A stretch of 64,000 bases of DNA, taken from contig JAWKVZ010000008.1 in the NCBI GenBank assembly GCA_041397725.1, positions 107,355 through 171,354 on the forward strand, given 5' to 3'. Source of the stretch: JAGRKR01 sp041397725 (GTDB lineage: Bacteria > Pseudomonadota > Alphaproteobacteria > Rhizobiales > Hyphomicrobiaceae). The translations under genes and the position numbers were made by a program. The stretch's first letter is position 1, and each line of letters begins with the position of its first letter. The notes below the pieces were generated by a model. The model was not told where the DNA came from and did not search any database. It saw nothing but the letters and a program-made list of their open reading frames with translations. Below are positions 16,752 through 25,708 of this stretch, in pieces.

Positions 16752-17456
16752 TCATCGCCCGGCATCGAGGTGGGCGCGCACGTCGGCGAAGACGGCACGG
16801 AACATCTGCGGCGTCAGGCGACCGGTGTTCGTATTGTAGCGCGAGCAGTGATAGCTGTCGAAGAACGTCAGCCCATCGGCGAGTTGATGCCGGCGGCCGT
16901 GCGCGAAGGGCATGTCGGCAGCTCGGCGGTTGGCCGCCTTGACGACGCTGTCGTGCGCGATGCGGCCGAGCGCGACGACGCACTCGAGGTTTGGCGAGGC
17001 GGCGATCCGGGCGCTCAGGAACGGCCGGCAGGCCGTGATCTCGGCCGGCGTCGGCTTGTTGGCCGGAGGCACGCAACGCACGGCGTTGGTGATGAGGCAA
17101 TCGACCAGTGTCAGGCCGTCGTCGGGCCGGGCGTCATATGTGCCGCTGGCGAAGCCGAGGTCGAGTAGCGTGGCATAGAGCAGGTCGCCGGCATAGTCGC
17201 CGGTGAACGGTCGGCCGGTCCGGTTCGCGCCCTTGAGGCCGGGAGCCAGTCCGACGATGAGAAGGCGCGCATGCTCGCTGCCGAACGATGGGACGGGAGC
17301 GTTGAACCAGTCCGGCGCGGCGGCCGCGTTGTCGGCGCGCATCGCAGCCAGCCGCGGGCAGCGCCCGCAGTCGCGGGGCGGCTCGAGCGCGGCCGCATCG
17401 GGTGCTCGGGATGGTGAGGGGCGACGGGGCACCGCTCTGGCCTTCGCTCGGCTCAC
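16752..17456 (-). CDS. Uracil-DNA glycosylase, Fe-S family (type 5-like)
   Basis: The 234-residue product has the iron-sulfur cysteine pair DCGRCPRLAAMR near the N-terminus, motif A as GLAPGLKGANRTGRPFTGD, later cysteines in CLITNAVRCVPP, and the YHCSRYNTNTGRLT segment with the motif B position. These are features of family 4/5 uracil glycosylases; the GLAPG start of motif A favours family 5 (UdgB-like). It removes uracil or other deaminated bases from DNA. The start is GTG 17456, overlapping the TGA of the NYN gene by four bases (GTGA), so translation is coupled. Confidence 0.88.
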   Translation of the reverse strand: MSRAKARAVPRRPSPSRAPDAAALEPPRDCGRCPRLAAMRADNAAAAPDWFNAPVPSFGSEHARLLIVGLAPGLKGANRTGRPFTGDYAGDLLYATLLDLGFASGTYDARPDDGLTLVDCLITNAVRCVPPANKPTPAEITACRPFLSARIAASPNLECVVALGRIAHDSVVKAANRRAADMPFAHGRRHQLADGLTFFDSYHCSRYNTNTGRLTPQMFRAVFADVRAHLDAGR

Positions 17457-18067
17457 AGATCCGGCAGGTCTTCGTTGCCATAGCCGTCGTTCGACGAGCC
17501 GCGATAGGAGCGCGACGTGTCCCGCGGCGCGCGCTGCACCTGCTCACGGCAGATGAGCGTCTCGAGATCCGCGAGATCGATGAACTGGTCGGCTTGCCGG
17601 CGCAATTCGTCGGCGACCATGGGCGGCTGCGTCTGCAGCGTCGAAACGACGGTGACGCGCCGGCCTTTCTGCTGCAGGGCCGCCACGAGGGCGCGGAAGT
17701 CGCCGTCGCCCGAGAACAGCACGATGTGATCGAGATGGTCGGCGAGCTTCATGGCATCCACCGCCAGCTCGATGTCCATATTGCCCTTGATCTTGCGCCG
17801 GCCGGAAGCGTCGGTGAACTCCTTCGTGGACTTGGTCACCATGGTGTAGCCGTTGTAGGCCAGCCAATCCACGAGCGGCCGGATCGAGGAATACTCGCTC
17901 TCGTCGGCAAGGGCGGTGTAATAGAGCGCGCGCAGGAGGCAGCCCTTGGAGCGAAAGAGCACAAGCAGCCGCTTGTAGTCGATGTCGAAGCCGAGCGCCT
18001 TGGCGGTGGCGTAGAGGTTGGCGCCGTCTATGAACAGCGCCATGCGCTCGTTCGGGTAGAAATGCAT
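17453..18067 (-). CDS. NYN domain (LabA/DUF88-like) putative ribonuclease
   Basis: The 204-residue protein carries the NYN/PIN-like signature: RMALFIDGANLYATAKALG with the first acidic residue, KGNMDIELAVDAMKLAD in the middle, and LFSGDGDFRALVAALQQ near residue 125. These acidic residues bind metal in the family, which cleaves RNA in characterised members. I chose ATG 18067, preceded by AGGTGATTGAC; a GTG at 18076 would add three residues. It is coupled to the uracil glycosylase gene and divergent from folK. The target RNA is unknown. Confidence 0.88.
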   Translation of the reverse strand: MHFYPNERMALFIDGANLYATAKALGFDIDYKRLLVLFRSKGCLLRALYYTALADESEYSSIRPLVDWLAYNGYTMVTKSTKEFTDASGRRKIKGNMDIELAVDAMKLADHLDHIVLFSGDGDFRALVAALQQKGRRVTVVSTLQTQPPMVADELRRQADQFIDLADLETLICREQVQRAPRDTSRSYRGSSNDGYGNEDLPDL

Positions 18068-18340
18068 GTCAATCACCTAGGTTCAAAATGGCGGCGACGT
18101 TTGATCCGCAATCAGATCGTCAGTGTAGGCAATGGCTGAGCTTGTCAAGAGCCTGTCACCCATGTAGTGCGCAGAGCGCCGGACCACCAGCGGGCGGGTG
18201 CGCGCGCTGGACTGTCATGTGACGCTGATCAGGGTTTAAACTCCGCCGATGGAGGTGCGTCCCATCGGTGCCGGTGGCAAGGCGGCGCGGCTGTCGACGC
18301 GCCGTCGAGCCGGATCAGGCCAATACTCAAGGAACATGAC

Positions 18341-18886
18341 TTGGACAAGGTTTTGCTCGGCCTTGGCGCAAATGTCGCAGGCCCGTGGGGCAACCCCGCG
18401 GAAACCGTTTCGAAGGCGGTTGCCCGCCTGGCCTCAGCCGGCGTCCAGGTGACGGCCTGCTCGCAACTCTACGTCACGCGGGCGATCGGGCCGGGCAACC
18501 AGCCGGACTATGTCAACGCCGTCGTGCTGGGGCGGACGCGGGAGACGGCGCTGCGGCTGCTCGTGCGCCTGAAGCAGCTCGAGCGGCAGGCCGGACGGCG
18601 GCTGCGGCGGCGATGGTCGGCGCGCCCCCTCGACATCGACATTCTCGACCAGGGCAGCCGCGTCATGAACGCCACGGGGTATGGCGGGTGGCGCCTGCAA
18701 CTTCCTCATCCCGAGCTGCACAAGCGCCTGTTCGTGCTGGCGCCCCTCGCGGAGGTGGCGCCGCGCTGGCGTCATCCCCGGCTCGGGCTCGGTGCGGATG
18801 CCCTGCTGCGGCGGCTGCCGGCGGTGCAGAGACGGCGGCCCATTCGGACGCTGCCCCTTGAACCTTGCGGCGGGTTGTGCGAGTAG
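18341..18886 (+). CDS. folK: 2-amino-4-hydroxy-6-hydroxymethyldihydropteridine diphosphokinase
   Basis: The 181-residue product transfers pyrophosphate from ATP to the pterin in folate synthesis. Visible are LLGLGANVAGPWGNP at the N-terminus, VTRAIGPGNQPDYVNAVV for pterin binding, the HPPK signature RWSARPLDIDIL with the metal-binding aspartates, and LPHPELHKRLFVLAPLAEV. No in-frame ATG fits; TTG 18341 lies 8 bases after AAGGA and gives the expected start (LDKVLLGLG). The ATG at 18336 is out of frame. It is followed by rpoZ after 69 bases, a usual order in this group. Confidence 0.93.
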   Translation: MDKVLLGLGANVAGPWGNPAETVSKAVARLASAGVQVTACSQLYVTRAIGPGNQPDYVNAVVLGRTRETALRLLVRLKQLERQAGRRLRRRWSARPLDIDILDQGSRVMNATGYGGWRLQLPHPELHKRLFVLAPLAEVAPRWRHPRLGLGADALLRRLPAVQRRRPIRTLPLEPCGGLCE

Positions 18887-18955
18887 TGAGGCAAGGGAAA
18901 TTGGCGGCTGGAGCCGAAAGCTCCGGCCCTTTGGCAGTAGCGAGGACATCACCGC

Positions 18956-19372
18956 ATGGCGCGCGTCACCGTAGAGGACTGCATCGACAAGGTCTCCAAC
19001 CGGTTCGAGCTCGTTCTACTCTCGTCTCACCGCGCCCGCGCCCTCACGGGTGGGGCGCCGATGACCGTTCCCCAGGACAACGACAAGCATCCTGTCGTGG
19101 CTCTGCGGGAGATCGCCGATCGCACGATCTCGCCTGACGATCTGCGGGAAGACTTCATCCATTCGATCCAGAAGCACGTCGAGGTGGATGAGCCCGAGGC
19201 TGCTGCGGCGCCGCTGATCGCGCCGGACCGTCGTGGCCCCGTGCTCGGCCGGGACGACCAGACGGCCGATAGCGTCGTCGACGTTCTGACCGAGGATCAA
19301 CTCCTGCGCGGCATGGAAAGCATGACGCCAACTGAGCCGTCCAGCAATGGGGGCAACGGCCGCGCGCGCTAG
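18956..19372 (+). CDS. rpoZ: RNA polymerase omega subunit
   Basis: The 138-residue product begins MARVTVEDCIDKVSNRFEL, the invariant omega N-terminus, followed by LLSSHRARAL and KHPVVALREIADRTISP. Omega wraps the beta-prime C-terminus, helps assembly and forms part of a (p)ppGpp site. The extra 60 residues after the core are acidic and typical of alphaproteobacterial omegas. The gene lies directly before rsh, pairing a polymerase subunit that responds to the alarmone with the enzyme that makes it. Confidence 0.96.
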   Translation: MARVTVEDCIDKVSNRFELVLLSSHRARALTGGAPMTVPQDNDKHPVVALREIADRTISPDDLREDFIHSIQKHVEVDEPEAAAAPLIAPDRRGPVLGRDDQTADSVVDVLTEDQLLRGMESMTPTEPSSNGGNGRAR

Positions 19373-19534
19373 CCTCGACGTCGTATCGGATCCGGGCGCG
19401 GCCTGCGGGCGCGCCCGTCCCGCCGCATCGCTGTTCGCCAGCGGCGGGGAGGGGGTGCGGCCTGCTCTGCCCCCCAGCCGGCGTCTCGACGCGTTCACCC
19501 AGTTTCGATCCCGCCGGGCCCGGGGCTCATCGGC

Positions 19535-21778
19535 ATGATGCGGCAGTACGAGCTCGTCGAACGGGTGCAGAGCTACGACCCGACCGCCGACGAGGCGTTG
19601 CTCAATCGCGCCTACGTCTACGCCATGAAGGCGCACGGCAACCAGAAGCGCGCGTCGGGCGATCCCTACTTCTCTCATCCCCTCGAAGTCGCGGCGATCC
19701 TGACCGAGCTCAAGCTCGACGATGCCACCATCGTCGCGGCGTTGCTGCACGACGTCATCGAGGACACCGAGACGACGCGCGCCGAGATCGATGCGCTGTT
19801 CAGCCCCGAGATCGGCGCCCTGGTGGAGGGGCTGACGAAGATCAAACGGCTCGATCTTGTCTCGAAGCGGGCCGAGCAGGCGGAGAACTTCCGCAAGCTG
19901 CTGGTGGCCATCTCGAGCGATATTCGCGTGCTGCTGGTCAAGCTGGCCGACCGGCTCCACAACATGCGCACGATCGAGCACATGAAGCCGGGCAGCCGCC
20001 AGCGGATCTCGCAGGAGACGATCGATATCTACGCGCCGCTGGCGGGCCGCATGGGCATGCAGTGGCTGCGCGACGAGCTCGAAGACCTGGCCTTCCGCTG
20101 GCTCAATCCGGACGCCTATCGCACCGTCGTCGGACGCCTGGAGACGCTGCGCCAGCGCAACAGCAATCTCGTCGACGAGATCCGCAAGGCCCTGGAGGCC
20201 AAGCTCGCCGAGGTCCGCATCCCCGCGGAGGTCTCGGGCCGCGAGAAGAAGCCCTATTCGATCTGGCGCAAGATGGAGAACAAGCAGATTTCGCTCGAGC
20301 AGCTCTCCGACATCTATGCGTTCCGCGTCATCGTCGGCAGCGGCGATGACTGCTACCGGGTGCTCGGTGTCGCCCATACGACTTGGCGCGCCGTGCCGGG
20401 CCGCTTCAAGGACTACATCTCCAATCCCAAGCAGAATGACTACCGCTCGATCCACACGACGATCGTGGGGCCGCGGCACCAGCGCGTCGAGATGCAGATC
20501 CGGACCCGTCAGATGCACGAGATCGCCGAGTATGGCGTGGCCGCGCATTCGCTCTACAAGGACCCGGGCGAAGCGCCTGCGGGCAATCGCACGCGGCCGC
20601 AGGATTCGAACCCCTATCAGTGGCTGCGCCGCCTTGTCGAGACCCTGCTCGAGGGCGACAATCCCGAGGAATTCCTGGAGCACACCAAGCTCGAGCTCTT
20701 CCACGACCAGGTCTTCTGCTTCACGCCGAAGGGCCGCCTGATCGCCCTGCCACGCGGGGCAACGCCGATCGATTTCGCCTATGCCGTGCACACCGATGTC
20801 GGCAACTCCTGCGTGGGCGCGCTGGTGAATGGGCGCCAGCGTCCGCTGATCAGCTCGCTGCGCAACGGCGACGAGGTGGAGATCATCACCTCCAAGGCCC
20901 AGACGCCGCCCGCCGCCTGGGAACGCATCGCGGTGACCGGCAAGGCGCGTTCGGCGATCCGGCGTGCCTCGCGTGAGGCGCTGCGGCGGCAATATTCCGA
21001 GCTCGGCCGCCGTCTGGTCGCGACCGCCTTCGAACGGGCAGGGGCCGGCTATACCGACGACCTGCTGAAGAAGGGGCTGCACCGCCTCACCCAGAAATCG
21101 GTCGAGGAGGCGCTCTCTGCCGTCGGTCGCGGCGAATTGTCGACGGCAGACGTGGTGCGCGCCGTGCTGCCGGGCGCGACGCTCTCCGAAGCCGCGCAGC
21201 ACCCGCATCGCTCGCGCAACCGCCTGGAGCGGCCGGCCGCCGACGAAGGCTGGTTCAACCTGACCAAGGTCATCGGGCTCAAGTTCCGCTGGCCCGGCCG
21301 CAGCCACGGCGACGCCGCGCCGACCGGCCAGGGCGTGCCCATCCGGGGCGTCAAGGGCGACGTCCCCGTGGAGTTCGGCGAGAGCGGGGCCGTGCCCGGG
21401 GATCGCATCGTCGGCATCATGACGCCGGGCACGGGCATCCGCATCTATCCCATCCACTCGCCCAAGCTGACCGAGTACGACGAGCAACCCGAGCGCTGGA
21501 TCGACGTCACCTGGGACATCGACGAGAATTCGATGGATCGGTTTCCGGCGCGAATCACGGTAAGTGCGAAGAACGAGCCGGGAAGTCTCGCGCAGATTGC
21601 ACAGGTGATCGGCGAGGCCGGCGGCAACATCGACAATCTGCGGATGGTCGAGCGGGGGGCCGACTATACGGAGATGATGATCGAGCTCGAGGTCTGGGAC
21701 CTCAAGCACTTGAACGAGATCATCGCGGGGCTCAGGGCGAAGCCCATGGTCAACCGCGTCGAGCGTCAGTTCGAGTAG
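19535..21778 (+). CDS. rsh: Bifunctional (p)ppGpp synthetase/hydrolase
   Basis: The 747-residue protein has the long RelA/SpoT layout. The hydrolase HD domain holds LLHDVIEDTE (HD..ED at 72-77) and LADRLHNMRTIEH. The synthetase domain holds KPYSIWRKMENKQ, RFKDYISNPKQNDYRSIHTT (RFKD at 290-293, the form seen in bifunctional rather than synthetase-only enzymes) and VEMQIRTRQMHEIAEYG. A TGS domain follows near 390-455 (LPRGATPIDFAYAVHTDVG), and an ACT domain closes the protein (RITVSAKNEPGSLAQIAQV). It both makes and degrades the alarmone. As usual in alphaproteobacteria it is likely the only long RSH. Confidence 0.97.
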   Translation: MMRQYELVERVQSYDPTADEALLNRAYVYAMKAHGNQKRASGDPYFSHPLEVAAILTELKLDDATIVAALLHDVIEDTETTRAEIDALFSPEIGALVEGLTKIKRLDLVSKRAEQAENFRKLLVAISSDIRVLLVKLADRLHNMRTIEHMKPGSRQRISQETIDIYAPLAGRMGMQWLRDELEDLAFRWLNPDAYRTVVGRLETLRQRNSNLVDEIRKALEAKLAEVRIPAEVSGREKKPYSIWRKMENKQISLEQLSDIYAFRVIVGSGDDCYRVLGVAHTTWRAVPGRFKDYISNPKQNDYRSIHTTIVGPRHQRVEMQIRTRQMHEIAEYGVAAHSLYKDPGEAPAGNRTRPQDSNPYQWLRRLVETLLEGDNPEEFLEHTKLELFHDQVFCFTPKGRLIALPRGATPIDFAYAVHTDVGNSCVGALVNGRQRPLISSLRNGDEVEIITSKAQTPPAAWERIAVTGKARSAIRRASREALRRQYSELGRRLVATAFERAGAGYTDDLLKKGLHRLTQKSVEEALSAVGRGELSTADVVRAVLPGATLSEAAQHPHRSRNRLERPAADEGWFNLTKVIGLKFRWPGRSHGDAAPTGQGVPIRGVKGDVPVEFGESGAVPGDRIVGIMTPGTGIRIYPIHSPKLTEYDEQPERWIDVTWDIDENSMDRFPARITVSAKNEPGSLAQIAQVIGEAGGNIDNLRMVERGADYTEMMIELEVWDLKHLNEIIAGLRAKPMVNRVERQFE

Positions 21779-21960
21779 CCGATTCGTAATCCCCTGGCGT
21801 AGCGGCGGCGTGTTTGGGGCCGGCGGCGCGTATTGTCCTTTCTCATGGATGCGTTAAATCTGCAGTGGTGGTGGGTGGGTGCTGCCGCGTCCGACACTCG
21901 AGGGAGACTTCGAGGCCTGTCGAGACCGCGCGGGGCTCATGCTTGGGGGAATGAGACGGC

Positions 21961-22590
21961 ATGCTGTTCAGGCAGCGCAGGCGCGCTCCGCTGAGCCAAC
22001 GCGTACAGAATTCGTTCTGGCCGCGCTGCGGCTGGCGACGCACCGCGCGTTATCGTGCGCTGCGGATGACGCGGCTGCGGGGCTCGGCGCATGCCATCGC
22101 GCTCGGTTTCGCCGTCGGCGTCTTCACGGCTTGCACGCCCTTTCTCGGTTTGCAGATGCTCTCGGCAGGGCTTCTCGCCTGGCTCATGGGTGGCAGCATC
22201 GTCGCCTCGTTTCTCGGTGGCTGGATCGCCAATCCGCTAACCGTTCCTCTCATCTGGCTCAGCTCCTATCACATCGGCATGGCGATGCTCGGCCAATCCG
22301 GCCGTTTCGAGTCCGGCCAGTTCCGCGAGGGCTTCGCCCGGCTCTGGCAGGCGCTCTGGGAGAGGTCGCCGGACGTGCTGCAGGCCGCCATGGAAGTGCT
22401 GTTCCCGGTTCTCAAGCCGATGTCGATCGGTTGCGTGCCGCTCGGCCTGCTGCTCGGTGGGCTCTTCTACATCCTGGTCCGGCGCAGCCTGGAGGCCTAT
22501 CAGATGCGGCGTCCCCACGGTGAGCCCCAGCTCGAGGGCGTTCGCCTGCGACCGCTCCGGCTCAGGCCCTCGCACCCGACGCTTCTTTGA
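21961..22590 (+). CDS. DUF2062 membrane protein
   Basis: The 209-residue protein has a basic N-terminus and several hydrophobic segments: HAIALGFAVGVFTACTPFLG, MLSAGLLAWLMGGSIVASFL and MSIGCVPLGLLLGGLFYIL. The pattern GFAVGVF....P..G and GGWIANPLTVPLIW are diagnostic of DUF2062, an inner-membrane family of unknown function that often lies between rsh and pdxJ in this group, as here. The start at 21961 follows GGGGGAATGAGACGGC and is acceptable but not certain; a start at 22066 (MTRLRGSAHA) is possible. Confidence 0.8.
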   Translation: MLFRQRRRAPLSQRVQNSFWPRCGWRRTARYRALRMTRLRGSAHAIALGFAVGVFTACTPFLGLQMLSAGLLAWLMGGSIVASFLGGWIANPLTVPLIWLSSYHIGMAMLGQSGRFESGQFREGFARLWQALWERSPDVLQAAMEVLFPVLKPMSIGCVPLGLLLGGLFYILVRRSLEAYQMRRPHGEPQLEGVRLRPLRLRPSHPTLL

Positions 22591-22680
22591 CCATGCGCGG
22601 CGGAGCCGACTTGCGCGGCGGGCGCAGCCTGGGGCAGGATGCTGGGCATCAATGACCGCAGCAGGTTTTCCAGAACAGCC

Positions 22681-23463
22681 ATGGCACAGCACCGTGATGC
22701 TCGCTATCTGCGCTTGGGCGTAAACATCGATCATGTCGCCACGATCCGTAATGCGCGCGGCGGTCGGCACCCCGACCCGTTGCGCGCCGCGCATCTCGCC
22801 ATCGAGGCCGGCGCCGATGGCATCACGGCGCACCTGCGCGAGGACCGCCGCCACATCTCGGACGAGGACATCACCCGCCTCAAGAACGAGCTGACACGCC
22901 CGCTCAATTTCGAGATGGCGGCAACCGACGAGATGCTGGCCATCGCCATGCGCCACCTGCCCCACGCCTGCTGCCTCGTGCCCGAGAAGCGCGAGGAGCG
23001 CACGACGGAGGGCGGGCTGGACGTGATCGGCGGGCGTGATCACCTGGCTCCGTTCGTGCAGACGCTCCGGGCGGGCGGGATGCGCGTCTCGCTGTTCATC
23101 GAGCCGGCGCGAGACGCCGTCGAGGCGTCGGCCCGGCTTGGCGCCGACGTGGTCGAGCTTCACACGGGCCGGTATTGCGAGCGCGCCCTCGAGAACGACG
23201 CCAAGGGCCTGGCGGTGGAGCTGACGCGCCTGAGCGAGGCGGCCCGCCTCGCCGATTCCCTCGGCCTCGAGGTGCATGCCGGCCATGGCCTCACCTTCAA
23301 CACCGTCGGCGCCGTCAGCCGCATCCCCGAGGTGGTCGAGCTCAACATCGGACATTTCCTGATCGGCGAGGCGATCTTCGGCGGCCTGCATTCCGCCATC
23401 CGGCGCATGCGCAGTCTGATGGACGAAGCGCGCACGCTCGTCAGCGGTGTGCGCACCGCCTGA
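22681..23463 (+). CDS. pdxJ: Pyridoxine 5'-phosphate synthase
   Basis: The protein joins 1-deoxyxylulose 5-phosphate with 3-amino-2-oxopropyl phosphate to make pyridoxine phosphate. Motifs include RLGVNIDHVATIRNARGG, GADGITAHLREDRRHI, the glutamate in LNFEMAATDEM, CLVPEKREERTTEGGLD, and the phosphate loop VEVHAGHGL-type LEVHAGHGLTFNTV with LNIGHFLIGEAIF. From 22681 it has 260 residues, a little above the family mean; an ATG at 22639 would add 14 residues and has a similar ribosome context. It is followed 11 bases later by acpS, the conserved pdxJ-acpS pair. Confidence 0.95.
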   Translation: MAQHRDARYLRLGVNIDHVATIRNARGGRHPDPLRAAHLAIEAGADGITAHLREDRRHISDEDITRLKNELTRPLNFEMAATDEMLAIAMRHLPHACCLVPEKREERTTEGGLDVIGGRDHLAPFVQTLRAGGMRVSLFIEPARDAVEASARLGADVVELHTGRYCERALENDAKGLAVELTRLSEAARLADSLGLEVHAGHGLTFNTVGAVSRIPEVVELNIGHFLIGEAIFGGLHSAIRRMRSLMDEARTLVSGVRTA

Positions 23464-23474
23464 AAGGACCGCAG

Positions 23475-23888
23475 ATGATTCTCGGGCTCGGCAACGATCT
23501 CATCGACATCCGCCGCATCGAGAAATCGATCGAGCGTTTCGGGGAGCGGTTCCTCGATCGCGTGTTCACCGAGACCGAGCGGCGCAAGTCGGATCGCCGG
23601 CTGTTGCGGGCGGCGTCCTATGCCAAGCGCTTCGCGGCCAAGGAGGCCTGTGCCAAGGCGCTCGGCACGGGGCTGCGCCGGGGCGTGTTCTGGCGTGACA
23701 TGGGCGTCGTGAACCTGCCCTCGGGACGGCCGACCCTGCGCTTGACCGGTGGCGCCGCCCGCCGGCTCGCCGAGATCACGCCGCCCGGCCACGAGCCGCG
23801 CATCGACCTGACGATCACCGACGATTTTCCGCTGGCGCAGGCCATCGTCATCATCACGGCGCTGCCGGGCAAGGCCGATCCGCGCTGA
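23475..23888 (+). CDS. acpS: Holo-[acyl-carrier-protein] synthase
   Basis: The 137-residue enzyme moves phosphopantetheine from CoA to apo-ACP. It shows the two conserved motifs: MILGLGNDLIDIRRIEKSI with the metal-binding Asp, and AKRFAAKEACAKALGTG with the metal-binding Glu. AAGGA lies 7 bases before the ATG. In related genomes acpS is usually followed by lepB-rnc-era; here the next gene is pth on the opposite strand, so the operon ends early. Confidence 0.96.
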   Translation: MILGLGNDLIDIRRIEKSIERFGERFLDRVFTETERRKSDRRLLRAASYAKRFAAKEACAKALGTGLRRGVFWRDMGVVNLPSGRPTLRLTGGAARRLAEITPPGHEPRIDLTITDDFPLAQAIVIITALPGKADPR

Positions 23889-23929
23889 GCGCCACGGCGA
23901 GGTCGTGCGCCGGCTCCGCCCGGTAGACC

Positions 23930-24691
23930 TCAGGTCTCGTCACGGGAGCCGGGCTTGCGGGCCGCCAGCCACGCCTTGAGATTGTCGGCGAGGGCGGACT
24001 GGCGCTTGGCCTGTCGTTCGCCGGCGGGGTGACCGCCCGCCTTCCCGGCCTTGTGCTCGCCACCGCCAGGAGCGCGCTTGTCCGTTTCGGGCTTGCTCTT
24101 CTTCTCCGGCTTCGCCTCCTCCTCGGAGCCGAGCGTACGCGCCACATCCGTCAGGAAGCGGGCGGCGTCACCGGCAGCGAGCCGGCCCGAGGCGTCGGCG
24201 ATGGCGTCGAGGAGCGGCTCGAGCCAGACCGCATCGGCCTTGGCGAAGTCGTGCAGGACATAGTCCGCCACCCGGTCCTTGTGGCCGGGATGGCCGACGC
24301 CGATCCGGATGCGGACGTAGTCATTGCCGACGTGCGCGGACATCGAGCGCAGGCCGTTGTGGCCGGCATTGCCGCCGCCCGTCTTGGCCTTGAGCTTGCC
24401 CGGGGCGAGGTCGATCTCGTCGTAGATGACCACGACGTCGCCGAGCGCCAGCTTGAGAAAGCGCACGGCTTCCCCGACCGAGCGGCCGGATTCGTTCATG
24501 TACGTCTGCGGCTTCAGCAGCAGCACGCGCTCGCCGTCGATTTCGCCGTCCGCCGTCAGGCCCTGGAAGCGCTTGCGCCAGGCTGAGAAGCCGTGGCGGT
24601 CGGCGATGCGATCGAGGGCCATGAAGCCGACGTTGTGGCGGTTATGGGCATGCTTGTTGCCTGGATTGCCGAGGCCGACGAGAAGCTTCAT
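23930..24691 (-). CDS. pth: Peptidyl-tRNA hydrolase with long charged tail
   Basis: The first 185 residues are a normal Pth: MKLLVGLGNPGNKHAHNRHN with the catalytic His, LLLKPQTYMNESGRSV, YDEIDLAPGKLKAKTGGGNA and GHNGLRSMSAHVGNDYVRIR. It frees tRNA from prematurely released peptidyl-tRNA. Residues 190-253 form a hydrophilic extension rich in Lys, Glu, Gly and Pro that ends in a short helix (SALADNLKAWLAARK). Such tails occur in rhizobial Pth proteins but not in E. coli. The gene follows rplY after 83 bases. Confidence 0.96.
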   Translation of the reverse strand: MKLLVGLGNPGNKHAHNRHNVGFMALDRIADRHGFSAWRKRFQGLTADGEIDGERVLLLKPQTYMNESGRSVGEAVRFLKLALGDVVVIYDEIDLAPGKLKAKTGGGNAGHNGLRSMSAHVGNDYVRIRIGVGHPGHKDRVADYVLHDFAKADAVWLEPLLDAIADASGRLAAGDAARFLTDVARTLGSEEEAKPEKKSKPETDKRAPGGGEHKAGKAGGHPAGERQAKRQSALADNLKAWLAARKPGSRDET

Positions 24692-24774
24692 GGCCGTCCA
24701 TCATCCATTCGCGCAACCGCGCGACCGGGGCTGGTAAGGCCTCGATCGCGCGAGCGTCCCAGCGAGAGGCGCGC

Positions 24775-25491
24775 CTACTTCTTGTCGCCGCCCTTGGCAG
24801 CGGCCGGCGCGGCCGCCTTGCCGCCGGCGGGAGCCTTGGCACCGGCAGCAGCCTTGGCCGCGTCGCCTGCGGCGCCTTCCGCGGCTGCTGCGGCGGGTCC
24901 GGCTTCCTCGGTCTCCGGCTTCATCGCCGACGAGCCGGCAATTGTGGCGACGGTGAAGTCGCGGTTGGTGATGGTCGGGGTCACACCCGCAGGCAGACTG
25001 ACAGCCGAAATGTGGATGGAGTGCCCGATCTCGAGGCCCGTCAGATCGATCGTGAGTTGGCTCGGAATGTTGTCCGCAGGGGCGTAGACCTCGATCTCAT
25101 GCCGGACGACGTTGAGCACACCGCCGCGCTTCAAGCCCGGCGACAGCAAGTCGTTGATGAAGCGGACGGGCACGCCGACGCGGACCTTGGAATGTGCGCC
25201 GATGCGCATGAGGTCGACGTGGATCGGGAAATCCCTGACCGGATCGAGCTGGACGTCGCGAGGGATGACGCGGGTCTTCTGGCCGTCGAGATCGATTTCG
25301 AAGACCGTCGAGAGGAAGTGACCCTTTTTCACCTCCATGACGACGTCGCGATGCTCGAGCGCGATCGTCTCGGGTGCCTTGCCGTCGCCGTAGATCACGG
25401 CCGGAACTCGTCCCTCGCGGCGAATCTCACGTGCGGCCCCCTTGCCTGCACGAGGACGCGCCGTGGCTTTCAGCGTCGTTGTCTGAGCCAT
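24775..25491 (-). CDS. rplY: 50S ribosomal protein L25/Ctc
   Basis: The 238-residue product has the L25 5S-rRNA-binding domain at 1-95 (MAQTTTLKATARPRAGKG, AAREIRREGRVPAVIYGDGK, LDPVRDFPIHVDLMRIG) and the TL5/CTC C-terminal beta domain (LKRGGVLNVVRHEIEVYAPA, SLPAGVTPTITNRDFTVATI). Residues 195-238 are a low-complexity Ala/Gly/Lys tail. The order prs-rplY-pth on one strand is conserved in alphaproteobacteria and fits co-expression of translation genes. Confidence 0.96.
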   Translation of the reverse strand: MAQTTTLKATARPRAGKGAAREIRREGRVPAVIYGDGKAPETIALEHRDVVMEVKKGHFLSTVFEIDLDGQKTRVIPRDVQLDPVRDFPIHVDLMRIGAHSKVRVGVPVRFINDLLSPGLKRGGVLNVVRHEIEVYAPADNIPSQLTIDLTGLEIGHSIHISAVSLPAGVTPTITNRDFTVATIAGSSAMKPETEEAGPAAAAAEGAAGDAAKAAAGAKAPAGGKAAAPAAAKGGDKK

Positions 25492-25708
25492 GGCTATTCT
25501 CCAAAAAAGAGTTAATGGAACCCGTCGAAGGGTCCGACATCGAGCCGCCCGGCCTCCAAGGGTGCCGCAAGCGCCTCTTCCCATTGCGTGAGATGCGTGG
25601 GCTTATAGCCGGAACCGGCGGGAAAGACAATCGCCGTCACAGCCAGCCGACGCCGCGGCGCGGGGGGCGTTCAGGACCCGTGCTGCCCGGGGCAGGCGGT
25701 TCAGGATC

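Noticed and set aside
19016..21709. 897-codon open frame on the minus strand opposite rsh
   Set aside because: It mirrors the codon pattern of rsh in a high-GC genome and has no recognisable motif; rsh on the other strand matches its family throughout.
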